Source: JACQCV01 sp964634555 (GTDB lineage: Bacteria > Patescibacteriota > Minisyncoccia > Phycocordibacterales > UBA12445). Taken from it: a DNA stretch of 23,042 nucleotides. The DNA lies in assembly GCA_964634555.1 (NCBI GenBank), contig CAZWJJ010000011.1, positions 1 through 23,042 on the forward strand. The letters are read 5' to 3'. Shown piece after piece: positions 14,583 to 22,330 of the stretch. Under the pieces are notes generated by a model. That model was not told the DNA's origin. It saw only the letters and a list, made by a program, of their open reading frames with translations, and did not search any database. Position 1 is the stretch's first letter. Each line of letters opens with the position of its first letter. The translations under genes were made by a program, and so were the position numbers.

Positions 14583-16829
14583 ATGAATAAGAAAAAAAAG
14601 GAAATTGAGGAGATACCTGTAACTCCGAAAATTCGGGAAGAGACACGTCATGGGATTCTGGCGATCATATTCATAATATTGTCTATATTTTTCAGCCTGG
14701 CGAGGTTTGGAATGGCCGGACCAGCGGGAAATTTTGTTTATGGGATTCTTTATCAGATGTTTGGAACTGGCTATCTTATCTTTTCACTCATTTGCTTATT
14801 ACTCGGACTATCTTTTATTCGATCAATCAGGCCTAATATTTTGACCTCCAGCCTGCTTGGCGGACTTTTTCTACTTCTATCCTCACTAGGTATTATTGAT
14901 ACTGTATTCACAAAATCAACCGATGGGACCCTCAATGGCGGAATGCTGGGCCACATCTTTGCCTCACCCTTTATGGCGCTCTTCGACAAGATCATATCAA
15001 TCATCTTCTTAAGCGCTATCTCCGTCATCTCCTTTCTTGTAATGTACGATACCCATATGAGCCTGGAGTGGAGTTTGTTCGGCAAGAAACTCTTCTCTGG
15101 TGAATCAAATGATGATGAAGACAGCCTCAGTGAAGATGACCAGACTCAGACAATTGACACCCTAATTAAACCGGCAGTAGAAGTCCCGATTATTAAAGAT
15201 GAGAAGATCGAAACACCAAAAGAGGAGAGAGCTAAAAAAACCGTCGCGGAAAAGATTGAAGGATTTTTTGATAATAATCTGCGAGTTAAGTCCAACAAAC
15301 GATTCGACCCTCCACCACTAACATTACTTGAAACTGATGTCGGGAAACCAGAAGTCGGCGATATTAAGGCAAATGCCAATATTATTAAAAGAACCTTGAT
15401 GAATTTCGGCATCGATGTAGAAATGGATGAAATATCGATCGGACCATCCATAACCAGATATTCACTTAAACCGGCCGAGGGAGTAAAACTTTCGAGAATT
15501 CTTGCGCTACAAAATGATCTGTCCCTTGCCTTAGCTGCTCATCCGATACGAATTGAAGCGCCAATACCAGGCAAATCCCTGGTGGGAATAGAGATACCAA
15601 ATAGATCAAAATCTACTGTCGGACTTGGCACATTATTATCCGCCAAAAAATTTCAAGAATCTTCTCTGCCTCTTCTCATACCGTTCGGTAAGGGGGTTTC
15701 AGGCATTCCGTACTTTGGTGACCTGGCCAAAGCTCCTCACATGCTAATCGCCGGAACGACAGGTTCAGGAAAATCAGTCGCCATCCACACAATCATCGTT
15801 GGCTTGCTTTATCGAAACGCACCGGAACATTTGCGCTTCATAATGATCGATCCGAAAAGAGTTGAGCTGACTCTTTATAACGGCATCCCGCATCTCTTAA
15901 CGCCGGTTATTACTGATTCCAAAAAAGCTATCTTATCTCTAAAATGGGCAGCAAAAGAGATGGAACGCCGATACAATATACTCGAACAGTGCAAAGCCCG
16001 TGATATAAACTCCTATCATCAGTATGTGGCGGAAAGGATGAACGAGAATAAAGAGGATGGCGCCGATTCAAAAGAAAGCATGCCGTATATCGTCATTATT
16101 ATTGATGAATTGGCTGACATTATGACCGCCTATCCACGAGAGTTGGAGGCTGCTATCGTTCGATTAGCGCAGATGTCGCGAGCAGTTGGCATACATATAA
16201 TCCTTTCAACACAAAGACCATCTGTTGAAATAATCACCGGCCTGATTAAAGCCAACGTGCCGTCGAGAATCGCCCTTCAGGTGCCTTCCCAGATTGATTC
16301 TCGAACAATTTTAGACATGCCGGGCGCTGAAAAACTCCTTGGTGCCGGAGATATGCTTTATATAACCGGCGAAACCTCTAAGCCAATTCGTGTGCAATCG
16401 GGCTATATCTCCGAAAAAGAGGTTAAGAAAGTCGTAAGTTACCTAATAAATAGATACAAAGAGGATCTACCAGATGAAATTAATATGTCTGAAATGACCG
16501 AGAGTGCCTCCGGAATGAATTTTAGCGACAGTTCCAATGATATCGATGGCGGTACAGATGATGACATGTATGAAGAGGCAAGAGAATTAGTCATTAAGAC
16601 CGGAAAAGCATCGGCCTCATTCCTGCAAAGAAAACTTAAACTTGGATACGCCCGGGCTGCGAGAATTATGGATATGCTGGAAGAAAAGGGTGTTATAAGT
16701 GCCGGTGACGGAGCCAAGCCCCGTGAAGTCTATCAAAAAGAATCAGTTCAAATAACTCACCATGAAGACAATTTAATTGCTGATAATGAGGTGTCTGATG
16801 AAGAAGGTGACGACGAAGTAGGAATATAA
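14583..16829 (+). CDS. ftsK: DNA translocase FtsK/SpoIIIE
   Basis: From ATG 14583 the protein has 748 residues; a TTG at 14553 would add 10 more but lies upstream of a likely -10 (TAAAAT, 14569-14574, 8 nt before ATG). Four or so TM segments span about residues 22-155, followed by a short acidic linker. The motor includes the alpha/beta part (NFGIDVEMDEISIGPSITRY), Walker A GTTGSGKS (391-398) and Walker B VIIIDELAD (about 504-512). The C-terminal gamma-type winged helix (about 670-725) contains ASFLQRKLKLGYARAARIMD, as in classical FtsK. It pumps chromosomal DNA through the division septum and would act with XerCD. The linker is short, about 90 residues, compared with the long E. coli one. 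No Shine-Dalgarno site is seen. Confidence 0.96.
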   Translation: MNKKKKEIEEIPVTPKIREETRHGILAIIFIILSIFFSLARFGMAGPAGNFVYGILYQMFGTGYLIFSLICLLLGLSFIRSIRPNILTSSLLGGLFLLLSSLGIIDTVFTKSTDGTLNGGMLGHIFASPFMALFDKIISIIFLSAISVISFLVMYDTHMSLEWSLFGKKLFSGESNDDEDSLSEDDQTQTIDTLIKPAVEVPIIKDEKIETPKEERAKKTVAEKIEGFFDNNLRVKSNKRFDPPPLTLLETDVGKPEVGDIKANANIIKRTLMNFGIDVEMDEISIGPSITRYSLKPAEGVKLSRILALQNDLSLALAAHPIRIEAPIPGKSLVGIEIPNRSKSTVGLGTLLSAKKFQESSLPLLIPFGKGVSGIPYFGDLAKAPHMLIAGTTGSGKSVAIHTIIVGLLYRNAPEHLRFIMIDPKRVELTLYNGIPHLLTPVITDSKKAILSLKWAAKEMERRYNILEQCKARDINSYHQYVAERMNENKEDGADSKESMPYIVIIIDELADIMTAYPRELEAAIVRLAQMSRAVGIHIILSTQRPSVEIITGLIKANVPSRIALQVPSQIDSRTILDMPGAEKLLGAGDMLYITGETSKPIRVQSGYISEKEVKKVVSYLINRYKEDLPDEINMSEMTESASGMNFSDSSNDIDGGTDDDMYEEARELVIKTGKASASFLQRKLKLGYARAARIMDMLEEKGVISAGDGAKPREVYQKESVQITHHEDNLIADNEVSDEEGDDEVGI

Positions 16830-16838
16830 TTACCTTGA

Positions 16839-17189
16839 ATGAGAGAAAAACTTCACAAAGATCTGAAATTTGGACTGATAGTCATTATTTGCGGCGTAAT
16901 TTTTGGTTACACCTTTTTTGAGGCAAGATATTTGATCAGCGGACCGGAATTAACTATTTCTTCTCCCAAAAATAATGCCGTAGTTAAAGATTCTCTTCTA
17001 GAAATCAAAGGACAAGTTAAAAATATAAATAATCTAACCATAGACGGCAGGCAAGTTATGATAACACCTGATAGATCATTTACTGACAAGTTGCTATTGC
17101 TAAACGGCTATAATACAATTGAGGTCAAAGTTACGAACAAATTCGGCCAAGTGAATAGCCGGATACTGAACGTTATACTGGCACAGTAA
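16839..17189 (+). CDS. Single-TM protein with glucodextranase-B-like Ig domain
   Basis: The 116-residue protein has one N-terminal TM (about 11-29) with a basic cytoplasmic start (MREKLHKDLK). An Ig-like domain follows (about 36-114): LTISSPKNNAVVKDSLLEIK, then GQVKN..LTIDGRQVMITPD, then LLLNGYNTIEVKVTNKFGQ. This matches the shape of the glucodextranase B / bacterial Ig-like family. The domain should lie outside the membrane. It starts 9 bp after the ftsK stop, on the same strand, so it is probably co-expressed with ftsK. A perfect TATAAT (16825-16830) overlaps the ftsK stop codon, 8 nt before this ATG. The function is unknown; a role at the septum is only a guess from position. Confidence 0.85.
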   Translation: MREKLHKDLKFGLIVIICGVIFGYTFFEARYLISGPELTISSPKNNAVVKDSLLEIKGQVKNINNLTIDGRQVMITPDRSFTDKLLLLNGYNTIEVKVTNKFGQVNSRILNVILAQ

Positions 17190-17277
17190 AGAAGATTGAC
17201 TACTCAATAAAAGCGCGCTCAACACAGCGAGATAACTTTTTTTATCTTCTTATTTATAAATTATTAATAATCTTCCC

Positions 17278-18285
17278 ATGGCAAAAAAGATCACAACCCC
17301 CAAAGAGGTATCAGCCGGTATAGCGAACACAATAAGAAATATCCAGACGAAATTTGGCGAAGGTTCAATAATGAAACTCGGTGATAAACCGAAGGTTAAT
17401 GTCGATGCGGTGCCAACCGGTTCAGTTGGTCTAGATATTGCCCTGGGAGTTGGCGGTCTGCCTCGCGGCCGAATCATCGAAATTTACGGTCCTGAATCTT
17501 CAGGCAAAACAACTTTGGCCCTCCATGTAGTTGCTGAGGCTCAGAAAAGAGGCGGAGTTTGTGCTTTTATTGACGCCGAACATGCCATGGATCCGGACTA
17601 CTCAAAGAAACTTGGAGTAAAGATAGAAGATCTATTGATTTCCCAACCGGACAATGGTGAACAGGCTCTCGAGATAGCTGAGAGTCTAATTCGCTCCGGC
17701 GAGATCGATGTTGTTGTGATCGATTCTGTTGCTGCGCTAACTCCAAGAGACGAGATCGAGGGCGATATGGGTCAAGCGCATGTCGGCAAACAAGCCAGAC
17801 TAATGTCTCAAGCCTTACGCAAAATGACCGCGATAGTTGCTAAATCCAAAACTGTCGTCATATTTATAAATCAGATCCGCATGCCAATTGGTGTGATGTT
17901 CGGTAATCCTGAGACAACTCCGGGCGGTAAAGCGTTAAAATTTTATTCATCTGTTCGTATTGATATCCGCAGAATCGCGCAGATCAAAAAGGGTGAGGAT
18001 GTTGTCGGTTCAAGAACTCGCGCCAAGGTTGTGAAAAATAAAGTAGCGGCACCGTTCAAGGTGGCAGAGTTCGACATTATTTACAACGAAGGCATCTCCC
18101 CCGAGGGTGAAATAATCGCACTTGGCGAAAAGCTTGGGATCGTCTCAAAATCCGGCACTTCATATAATTATGGTGAAGAAAAACTAGGCCGAGGGTACGA
18201 CGCCACCCGCACCTTCCTCAAAGAAAATCCAGAGTTGAAAGACAGAATTTTGAAAGAAATAATGGAGAAAATGGCTCTGGAATAA
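17278..18285 (+). CDS. recA: Recombinase A
   Basis: The 335-residue protein has the usual RecA length with no intein. Walker A GPESSGKT is at 71-78 after RGRIIEIY. The sequence continues with the conserved FIDAEHAMDPDYSKKLGV and VVVIDSVAALTPRDEIEGD (Walker B), loop L1 around MGQAHVGKQARLMSQALRK, and FINQIRMPIGVMFGNPETTP leading into loop L2 (GGKALKFYSSVR). RecA forms filaments on single-stranded DNA, drives strand exchange and, where LexA exists, its cleavage. The C-terminal acidic tail is short (MEKMALE). The gene lies 88 bp after the Ig-like gene. AATAAT (17266-17271) is 6 nt before the ATG, consistent with a leaderless start; no Shine-Dalgarno site is present. Confidence 0.98.
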   Translation: MAKKITTPKEVSAGIANTIRNIQTKFGEGSIMKLGDKPKVNVDAVPTGSVGLDIALGVGGLPRGRIIEIYGPESSGKTTLALHVVAEAQKRGGVCAFIDAEHAMDPDYSKKLGVKIEDLLISQPDNGEQALEIAESLIRSGEIDVVVIDSVAALTPRDEIEGDMGQAHVGKQARLMSQALRKMTAIVAKSKTVVIFINQIRMPIGVMFGNPETTPGGKALKFYSSVRIDIRRIAQIKKGEDVVGSRTRAKVVKNKVAAPFKVAEFDIIYNEGISPEGEIIALGEKLGIVSKSGTSYNYGEEKLGRGYDATRTFLKENPELKDRILKEIMEKMALE

Positions 18286-18343
18286 ACTGCTTCTTGTTAT
18301 CACAAAGAATTCACGTGATGAAATAATTTAGACCATACTTTTT

Positions 18344-18425
18344 GTCATTGCGAGGAATTTACGACGAAGCAATCTCTGTACATAACGATAAAAACGTAGA
18401 TTGCCTCACTGCTGATCACGGTGAC
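18344..18425. repeat. Partly degenerate copy of the dispersed palindromic repeat
   Basis: The left arm GTCATTGCGAGGAATTTACG leads to ACGAAGCAATCTC and is well kept. The right arm AGATTGCCTCACTGCTGATC ends CGGTGAC and is decayed. It lies between the recA stop and its terminator. Confidence 0.75.
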
Positions 18426-18438
18426 GCCACTCAAATAA

Positions 18439-18467
18439 AAAAACCGCGTATTACAAGCGCGGTTTTT
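18439..18467. terminator. Bidirectional terminator between recA and the convergent gene
   Basis: AAAAACCGCG (18439-18448) and CGCGGTTTTT (18458-18467) form a perfect 10-bp stem with a 9-nt loop. T runs follow on both strands, so it can end both recA (plus) and the gene at 18475 (minus). Confidence 0.9.
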
Positions 18468-18474
18468 AAAATCA

Positions 18475-19137
18475 TTACCATTCGGCATTATCGGGCTTTT
18501 TTATAGGCCAAGTTATTTCAAACTCTCCAGCACTTATTTTGAAAGCCTTTAAAATATAGTCGATGGGCAAGCACCAAATAGACGCCTCTGAATCTATTTC
18601 CGACTGGTTATCTCGAAGAATAACCCTAGGGACTCCAAGCCCAAAAACTTCATTAACACAACGATGAATCTCCTTCACACATTCAATGACGTCAGACCTA
18701 AAAATGATCGACTTAACTGATCCACAAATGACACAATAAAAATAACAGTCATATCTATCCACCTTACACTTTCTATTCATCCTTGCGCGCATTGCAACAC
18801 TTTCCACCAGAAGCCGATGTTGGCACATAGAACGTAATTTTCCCTTCTCCAAATTAATCATCGATCTTTGAAAAGATGCCCGCACACCTCTCTCAAAAAT
18901 TCTTGCCACTACAGCCAATCGAGCATCCATCAGCCTCTTACACATATGAATACTCCTAATAACCTCAAGATCCTTTGGTCGTCTTCTAATTGAATCCAAC
19001 TGTAACTCCAACTGTTCACACTTCTTATTACAGACATTACGTGCTATTTTCAGAAGCTTAACTTTTCTATCAAGCTCACGCCCAGTCGCCAAAAACTTCT
19101 TCAATTCTCTTTTAATTTCTCGAATTGTCTTTGCCAA
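18475..19137 (-). CDS. Cys-rich coiled-coil protein of unknown function
   Basis: I place the start at TTG 19137 (220 residues) because GGAGG (19147-19143) lies 5 nt upstream; a TTG 12 codons earlier lacks a ribosome-binding site. The N-terminal two thirds is basic and helical (KTIREIKRELKKFLATGREL, then LKIARNVCNKKCEQLELQLD), consistent with a coiled coil. The protein has about 11 Cys, including a CVIC pair in YCVICGS and a CQH motif, so a structural zinc or metal site is possible. The C-terminal 70 residues (EVFGLGVPRVILRDNQSEID) look globular. There is no signal peptide or TM. I recognise no family. It has its own promoter and Shine-Dalgarno site, unlike the housekeeping genes around it. 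Confidence 0.75.
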   Translation of the reverse strand: MAKTIREIKRELKKFLATGRELDRKVKLLKIARNVCNKKCEQLELQLDSIRRRPKDLEVIRSIHMCKRLMDARLAVVARIFERGVRASFQRSMINLEKGKLRSMCQHRLLVESVAMRARMNRKCKVDRYDCYFYCVICGSVKSIIFRSDVIECVKEIHRCVNEVFGLGVPRVILRDNQSEIDSEASIWCLPIDYILKAFKISAGEFEITWPIKKPDNAEW

Positions 19138-19191
19138 TTTAGCCTCCTCTGCTGCCCTTAGCCCAAATTTCAACGTCCAAAACCTGCGATG

Positions 19192-19220
19192 AGTATACAG
19201 TCCAAAAATTTTTTAATCAA
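19192..19220 (-). promoter_or_regulatory. Promoter of the Cys-rich protein gene
   Basis: The minus strand reads TTGATT (19220-19215), a 17-nt spacer, then TATACT (19197-19192). The predicted leader of nearly 50 nt carries the GAGGAGG ribosome-binding site at 19149-19143. Confidence 0.65.
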
Positions 19221-19256
19221 TATTACCCATCCCAAAACAAAATATATGTCAGAAAT

Positions 19257-19281
19257 AAAAATCCCCCATATTATTGGAGGA
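19257..19281 (-). terminator. Terminator of the gene at 19290
   Basis: On the minus strand TCCTCC (19281-19276) pairs with GGGGGA (19267-19262), including one G-T pair, around an 8-nt loop. A T run follows (ATTTTTATTT). Confidence 0.65.
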
Positions 19282-19289
19282 GGTGTAGA

Positions 19290-19583
19290 CTATTTCTTCT
19301 TCAAATTAAAAAATTCTTTTTCTTTGTCAGTAAGGTAACTCAAAACACTAGACCTTAATCTTTCTTTTTTAGCATCCTCGGCTTTTCGAGCTTCTTGTTC
19401 AGCATCCAACTTCTTATGATTATTCCACCATTCAGATAATTGGCCATTTTCAATTTCAAGAATAAAATATGCTAGGCCCACCGCCTCCAATCTCTTACAC
19501 AAAGAACAAAGTAAACGAACTATCTTACGATTATTTTCTTGTCCAGTGCCACCATTTTTATAACCGTCTCCATAGCAAGACAT
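19290..19583 (-). CDS. Small helical protein of unknown function
   Basis: The 97-residue protein starts MSCYGDGYKNGGTGQENNRK, then has a helical core with a CSLC pair (LLCSLCKRLEAVGLAYFILE), a WW motif in QLSEWWNNHKKLDAEQEARK, and a charged helix ending SYLTDKEKEFFNL. The layout (CxxCxxLE, then EWWxxHxxxDAE, then LTxxEKExxxL) reminds me of a scattered family of small hypothetical proteins, but I cannot name it. It has a strong TTGACA/TATATT promoter, a strong ribosome-binding site (AAGGAGG, 7 nt before ATG) and its own terminator, so it is a well-expressed one-gene unit. There is no signal peptide or TM. Confidence 0.8.
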   Translation of the reverse strand: MSCYGDGYKNGGTGQENNRKIVRLLCSLCKRLEAVGLAYFILEIENGQLSEWWNNHKKLDAEQEARKAEDAKKERLRSSVLSYLTDKEKEFFNLKKK

Positions 19584-19630
19584 CTTGCCACCTCCTTGAT
19601 TTTACAACTCCCAACAAGGCCAGTCGTCAA

Positions 19631-19658
19631 AATATACCCTAATGTATATTCCTGTCAA
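19631..19658 (-). promoter_or_regulatory. Promoter of the gene at 19290
   Basis: The minus strand reads TTGACA (19658-19653), a 16-nt spacer, then TATATT (19636-19631). A leader of about 40 nt with AAGGAGG follows. The -35 abuts the stop of the upstream gene (19660). Confidence 0.75.
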
Positions 19659-19659
19659 A

Positions 19660-19971
19660 CTAAAACCAATATCCCGGTTGTTTTCTAAAAATGTCCCTGG
19701 CGAGCCACAGAGTTAAAATAGCGGCGGAAAAAATTGAAAGCTGTACAGCCAGTTGTGTATGAATCAAAGCCGCTGAGAAAAATCGATAGTTTGCTGCCAG
19801 ATCAGTGGCATTCGGCGCATTAGCAATAACCGCCCGAACATACACCAGTCTTGTTATCTGCCAAAGAGAAGCCAAAATTATCATTATCTTCAGCGATCGT
19901 TGACTCAAAGCTCGGCGCAAAAACCAGATCGCATAGACTCTTCTCATTACTCTTGTTTTTAAATTTGCCAT
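19660..19971 (-). CDS. Small two-TM membrane protein
   Basis: The 103-residue protein has a basic N-terminus (KTRVMRRVYAIWFLRRALSQ), a TM segment about 28-47 (LKIMIILASLWQITRLVYVR), a polar loop with NAPNATDLAANYRFF, and a second TM about 71-92 (QLAVQLSIFSAAILTLWLAR). No catalytic motif is visible. By the positive-inside rule both ends are cytoplasmic. I recognise no named family. The upstream region is A/T-rich without a Shine-Dalgarno site; TAATAA lies 7 nt before the ATG. Confidence 0.7.
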   Translation of the reverse strand: MANLKTRVMRRVYAIWFLRRALSQRSLKIMIILASLWQITRLVYVRAVIANAPNATDLAANYRFFSAALIHTQLAVQLSIFSAAILTLWLARDIFRKQPGYWF

Positions 19972-20047
19972 TTTATTTTTATTAATAAAGCTTTTTATAT
20001 GTCGTTACAAAGGGGCTAATAATAGAGCAATCCAACCCCCCCCCAGT

Positions 20048-20128
20048 GTCATTGCGAGAAGTTTACGACGAAGCAATCTCTGTTCTTAAATTAATAATGT
20101 AGATTGCTTCGCTACCGCTCGCAATGAC
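20048..20128. repeat. Full copy of the dispersed palindromic repeat
   Basis: The left arm GTCATTGCGAGAAGTTTACG leads to ACGAAGCAATCTC; the right arm AGATTGCTTCGCTACCGCTC leads to GCAATGAC. It lies 10 bp after the sigma-factor gene. Confidence 0.85.
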
Positions 20129-20137
20129 CCAATAAAA

Positions 20138-20716
20138 CTACAAATCCACCTTCTTAAACTCCTTCTTAGCTCTACATATCCTCGTCTTGATGGCCCCAAT
20201 GGAAACTCCTTCTGCGGCGGCAATCTCTTTCTGTGGTATACCTTCTATAAAATATTTCTTCAAAACCGTACCGAGATTATCTGGAATCCTTGCCAGAATC
20301 GAAGCGACATAATCCCGCATCGTCTCCTTTTCAAAATCCCTGCTTTGCAAATCCGGCAAAACTTCATAAAACTCCGGATCAAGCTCAACTGTATTTATTA
20401 CACCCTTTTTTAACTTCTTATAATGAGTAAAGGTAACATTCAATAAAATTTTATAAGCCCATGATTTGAAAGAAGCACCCTCCTGAGGCTTAAATCTATT
20501 GGCATTCATGTATATTCTGGTGAATGCCTCCTGTACAATGTCTTCCGACTCTTCTTGCTTATGAATAATCCGTATCGCCTTTCGGATAAAAGCCTCCTCA
20601 TAACGATCAATTATAATACCAAAAATCTTTGGCTCCCTTATAGAAAGTGCCAGTATCTCCTCGTCTTTTTTCTCGGCCAAAAGTGAATTTTTAGCCTCAA
20701 AATCGTCTAAAAGCAT
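20138..20716 (-). CDS. ECF-like RNA polymerase sigma factor
   Basis: I choose ATG 20716 (192 residues) over a TTG three codons earlier because a -10 hexamer sits 7 nt before it. The sigma-2 region (about 30-100) has the RYEEAFIRKAIRIIHKQEES core, the EDIVQEAFTRIYMNANRF motif and FKSWAYKILLNVTFTHYKK. Sigma-4 (about 128-190) has IPDNLGTVLKKYFIEGIPQK followed by the HTH EIAAAEGVSIGAIKTRICRA. There is no sigma-3 domain and no adjacent anti-sigma gene, so its control is not evident. It would direct polymerase to an alternative promoter set, perhaps for stress or envelope functions; targets cannot be read here. Confidence 0.93.
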   Translation of the reverse strand: MLLDDFEAKNSLLAEKKDEEILALSIREPKIFGIIIDRYEEAFIRKAIRIIHKQEESEDIVQEAFTRIYMNANRFKPQEGASFKSWAYKILLNVTFTHYKKLKKGVINTVELDPEFYEVLPDLQSRDFEKETMRDYVASILARIPDNLGTVLKKYFIEGIPQKEIAAAEGVSIGAIKTRICRAKKEFKKVDL

Positions 20717-20723
20717 CAATTTC

Positions 20724-20752
20724 AATATATTCTAAAAGCTCCCTATCAGCAA
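20724..20752 (-). promoter_or_regulatory. Promoter of the sigma-factor gene, predicted leaderless
   Basis: The minus strand reads TTGCTG (20752-20747), a 17-nt spacer, then TATATT (20729-20724), then GAAATTG and ATG. The 7-nt distance places initiation at the start codon. Confidence 0.5.
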
Positions 20753-20783
20753 CTATAACTAAACAGACAACAGTTAAGTGACA

Positions 20784-20812
20784 GAGATTGCTTCGCTATC
20801 GCTCGCAATGAC
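20784..20812. repeat. Half copy of the dispersed palindromic repeat
   Basis: GAGATTGCTTCGCTATCGCT runs on to CGCAATGAC and matches the right arm of the copy at 20048-20128. It ends two bases before the stop of the methyltransferase gene. Confidence 0.75.
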
Positions 20813-20814
20813 AC

Positions 20815-21588
20815 CTAAAATAATTTAACAGCCTCTAAAGCCAAAAACATTGGGATCTCTTTGCGGGCCTGATTTTCCGCCAAAGCACGCTTCCCGGGTT
20901 GACTAATTTTGTTAGAAATCAATTCATGAACTGTCCTAACAGCAAAACCAGTCCCCTTCAGTGCTTTAAAATAAAATTGCAACGGTCGATGAAATGATGA
21001 TGTAAAAGTCGCCTGATCGCCGCCCGGCGTCATATTTATCGAAACCTTAAATTCCGTCATATATTTATCGATCCGGCGATATTGAATCTCCGCCTTATCA
21101 TCAAACCCCCAGTGCGATTCTTTAGGTATACGGAAAGCCGGGTGATTCAAAACAATCGCCAACGATCCGCCCGGCTTCAAAACACGCGCACATTCAGCAA
21201 AAGTCTCATTGACCTTCTCGATATTCTGAAGAGCTAAAACCAGTGAGATCTTATCAATACTTTTATCGGCCAAAAAATCCAGCTTATGCGACGGTGCGGC
21301 AAAATATTCAACCATCAGCCCTGATTGCCCCTTCTCATAATTTTTAGCGATATCTATTAATTCATGCGAAATATCAACGCCAATAACCTCCGCACCAGCA
21401 TGTTTCCATGCGCGAGCAAAAAATCCCTGTCCACAGGCTAAATCCAAAACCCTCTCTCCTTTCTTGATCGACAAAATTTGCAACAAATCCGGCAAAATCA
21501 CTTCCTTTTGATAGTTTCCGCCAGTTTCCAAAAGATCATCGTACCAAGATGCAACCTCGCCCCAACCTGTATCTGAATTAGCTTTCAT
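20815..21588 (-). CDS. Class I SAM-dependent methyltransferase
   Basis: The 257-residue protein carries motif I VLDLACGQGFFARAW (from about residue 47), the acidic strand-2 residue in VIGVDISHELIDIAK, and a later KISLVLALQNIEKVNETFAE (motif II/IV region) followed by LKPGGSLAIVLNHP. These are the Rossmann-fold marks of UbiE/Methyltransf_11-type enzymes. The substrate is not evident; the C-terminal part (TSSFHRPLQFYFKALKGTGF) probably recognises it. Its start overlaps the upstream gene stop as ATGA (21585-21588), so it is the third gene of a coupled operon with a membrane coiled-coil protein and a tRNA-binding protein. Confidence 0.92.
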   Translation of the reverse strand: MKANSDTGWGEVASWYDDLLETGGNYQKEVILPDLLQILSIKKGERVLDLACGQGFFARAWKHAGAEVIGVDISHELIDIAKNYEKGQSGLMVEYFAAPSHKLDFLADKSIDKISLVLALQNIEKVNETFAECARVLKPGGSLAIVLNHPAFRIPKESHWGFDDKAEIQYRRIDKYMTEFKVSINMTPGGDQATFTSSFHRPLQFYFKALKGTGFAVRTVHELISNKISQPGKRALAENQARKEIPMFLALEAVKLF

Positions 21589-21980
21589 TTTAATTTCGAT
21601 TGAATATCTTTAACAATGACATTGATCTCTTCAACTCTTTTTTCCATATCGCCGATCATTTTAGCCCCTTCTTCCAATTCAGATTCGCTTTTTTCGATAA
21701 CTTTTTTATCGTGTCTTATGCCGGAAATAATTATTGTATCTCCAATAAAAAATGAGACAAAAAGTCCGGTCAAAAGTAAGACAAAAACACTAATAAAAAT
21801 TAACAGCAACCCGCCAGCAAGTGTGTTAAAAAATGGCACAGATTCAGCGACAACTGTCACTCCATACCAAAACAAAACTATAAACACACCGCCTATTAAA
21901 CTATAAATAACCGGCCGATGGGAAAAATAGGATCTCACTCGATCTTCCAACTTATCAAAAAATCTTAGAATATAGTGCAT
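21585..21980 (-). CDS. Two-TM protein with C-terminal coiled coil
   Basis: The 131-residue protein begins with the amphipathic, charged RFFDKLEDRVRSYFSHRP, then a TM hairpin (about 24-45, SLIGGVFIVLFWYGVTVVAE, and about 54-82, LLLIFISVFVLLLTGLFVSF). The turn GDTIIISGIRHDKKV follows, then a heptad-rich helix (about 96-130). Both ends should be cytoplasmic. I recall this KLEDRVR...GLFVSFFIGD...ISG pattern as a conserved small membrane family in Parcubacteria, without known function. It overlaps its upstream neighbour by one base (TAATG) and its downstream neighbour by four (ATGA). Confidence 0.85.
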   Translation of the reverse strand: MHYILRFFDKLEDRVRSYFSHRPVIYSLIGGVFIVLFWYGVTVVAESVPFFNTLAGGLLLIFISVFVLLLTGLFVSFFIGDTIIISGIRHDKKVIEKSESELEEGAKMIGDMEKRVEEINVIVKDIQSKLK

Positions 21981-22324
21981 TATTTTATATTTGCGCCATC
22001 AGTGACCGTTTTTTCCGGCATTAAAACCACAGGCGAATCAGTCTCCGTACTTGCGGCCAAAAGCATTCCTTGCGATTCAAACCCACCCAAACTCTTAGCA
22101 GCTAAATTTGCCACAATTACAACCTGCCTGCCTGCTAGATCTTCTACTTTGTAATATTTCTTCATACCGGCGATTATCTGGCGTTTTTCAATTCCAATAT
22201 CAACAACAAGTTTAATAAGCTTATTAGAATTTTCCAACTCATCGGCCGAAATTATCGTCCCAACCCTAAGATCAATCTTATCAAAATCCTCATAAGAGAT
22301 AACTGGTTTTATAGCTTTAATCAT
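21980..22324 (-). CDS. Stand-alone tRNA-binding OB-fold protein (MetRS C-terminal-domain type)
   Basis: The 114-residue protein is a single tRNA_bind domain. It has YEDFDKIDLRVGTIISADEL, then VVDIGIEKRQIIAGMKKYY, then LAGRQVVIVANLAAKSLGGF and ESQGMLLAA. This matches the C-terminal dimerisation/tRNA-binding domain of methionyl-tRNA synthetase more closely than chaperone CsaA, because it has the (Q/R)IIAG(M/I)xKYY and NLxxxxxxGxESQGMLLAA blocks. It may assist MetRS in trans or bind tRNA generally. It is first in the three-gene operon. Confidence 0.9.
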   Translation of the reverse strand: MIKAIKPVISYEDFDKIDLRVGTIISADELENSNKLIKLVVDIGIEKRQIIAGMKKYYKVEDLAGRQVVIVANLAAKSLGGFESQGMLLAASTETDSPVVLMPEKTVTDGANIK

Positions 22325-22330
22325 GGCCCT

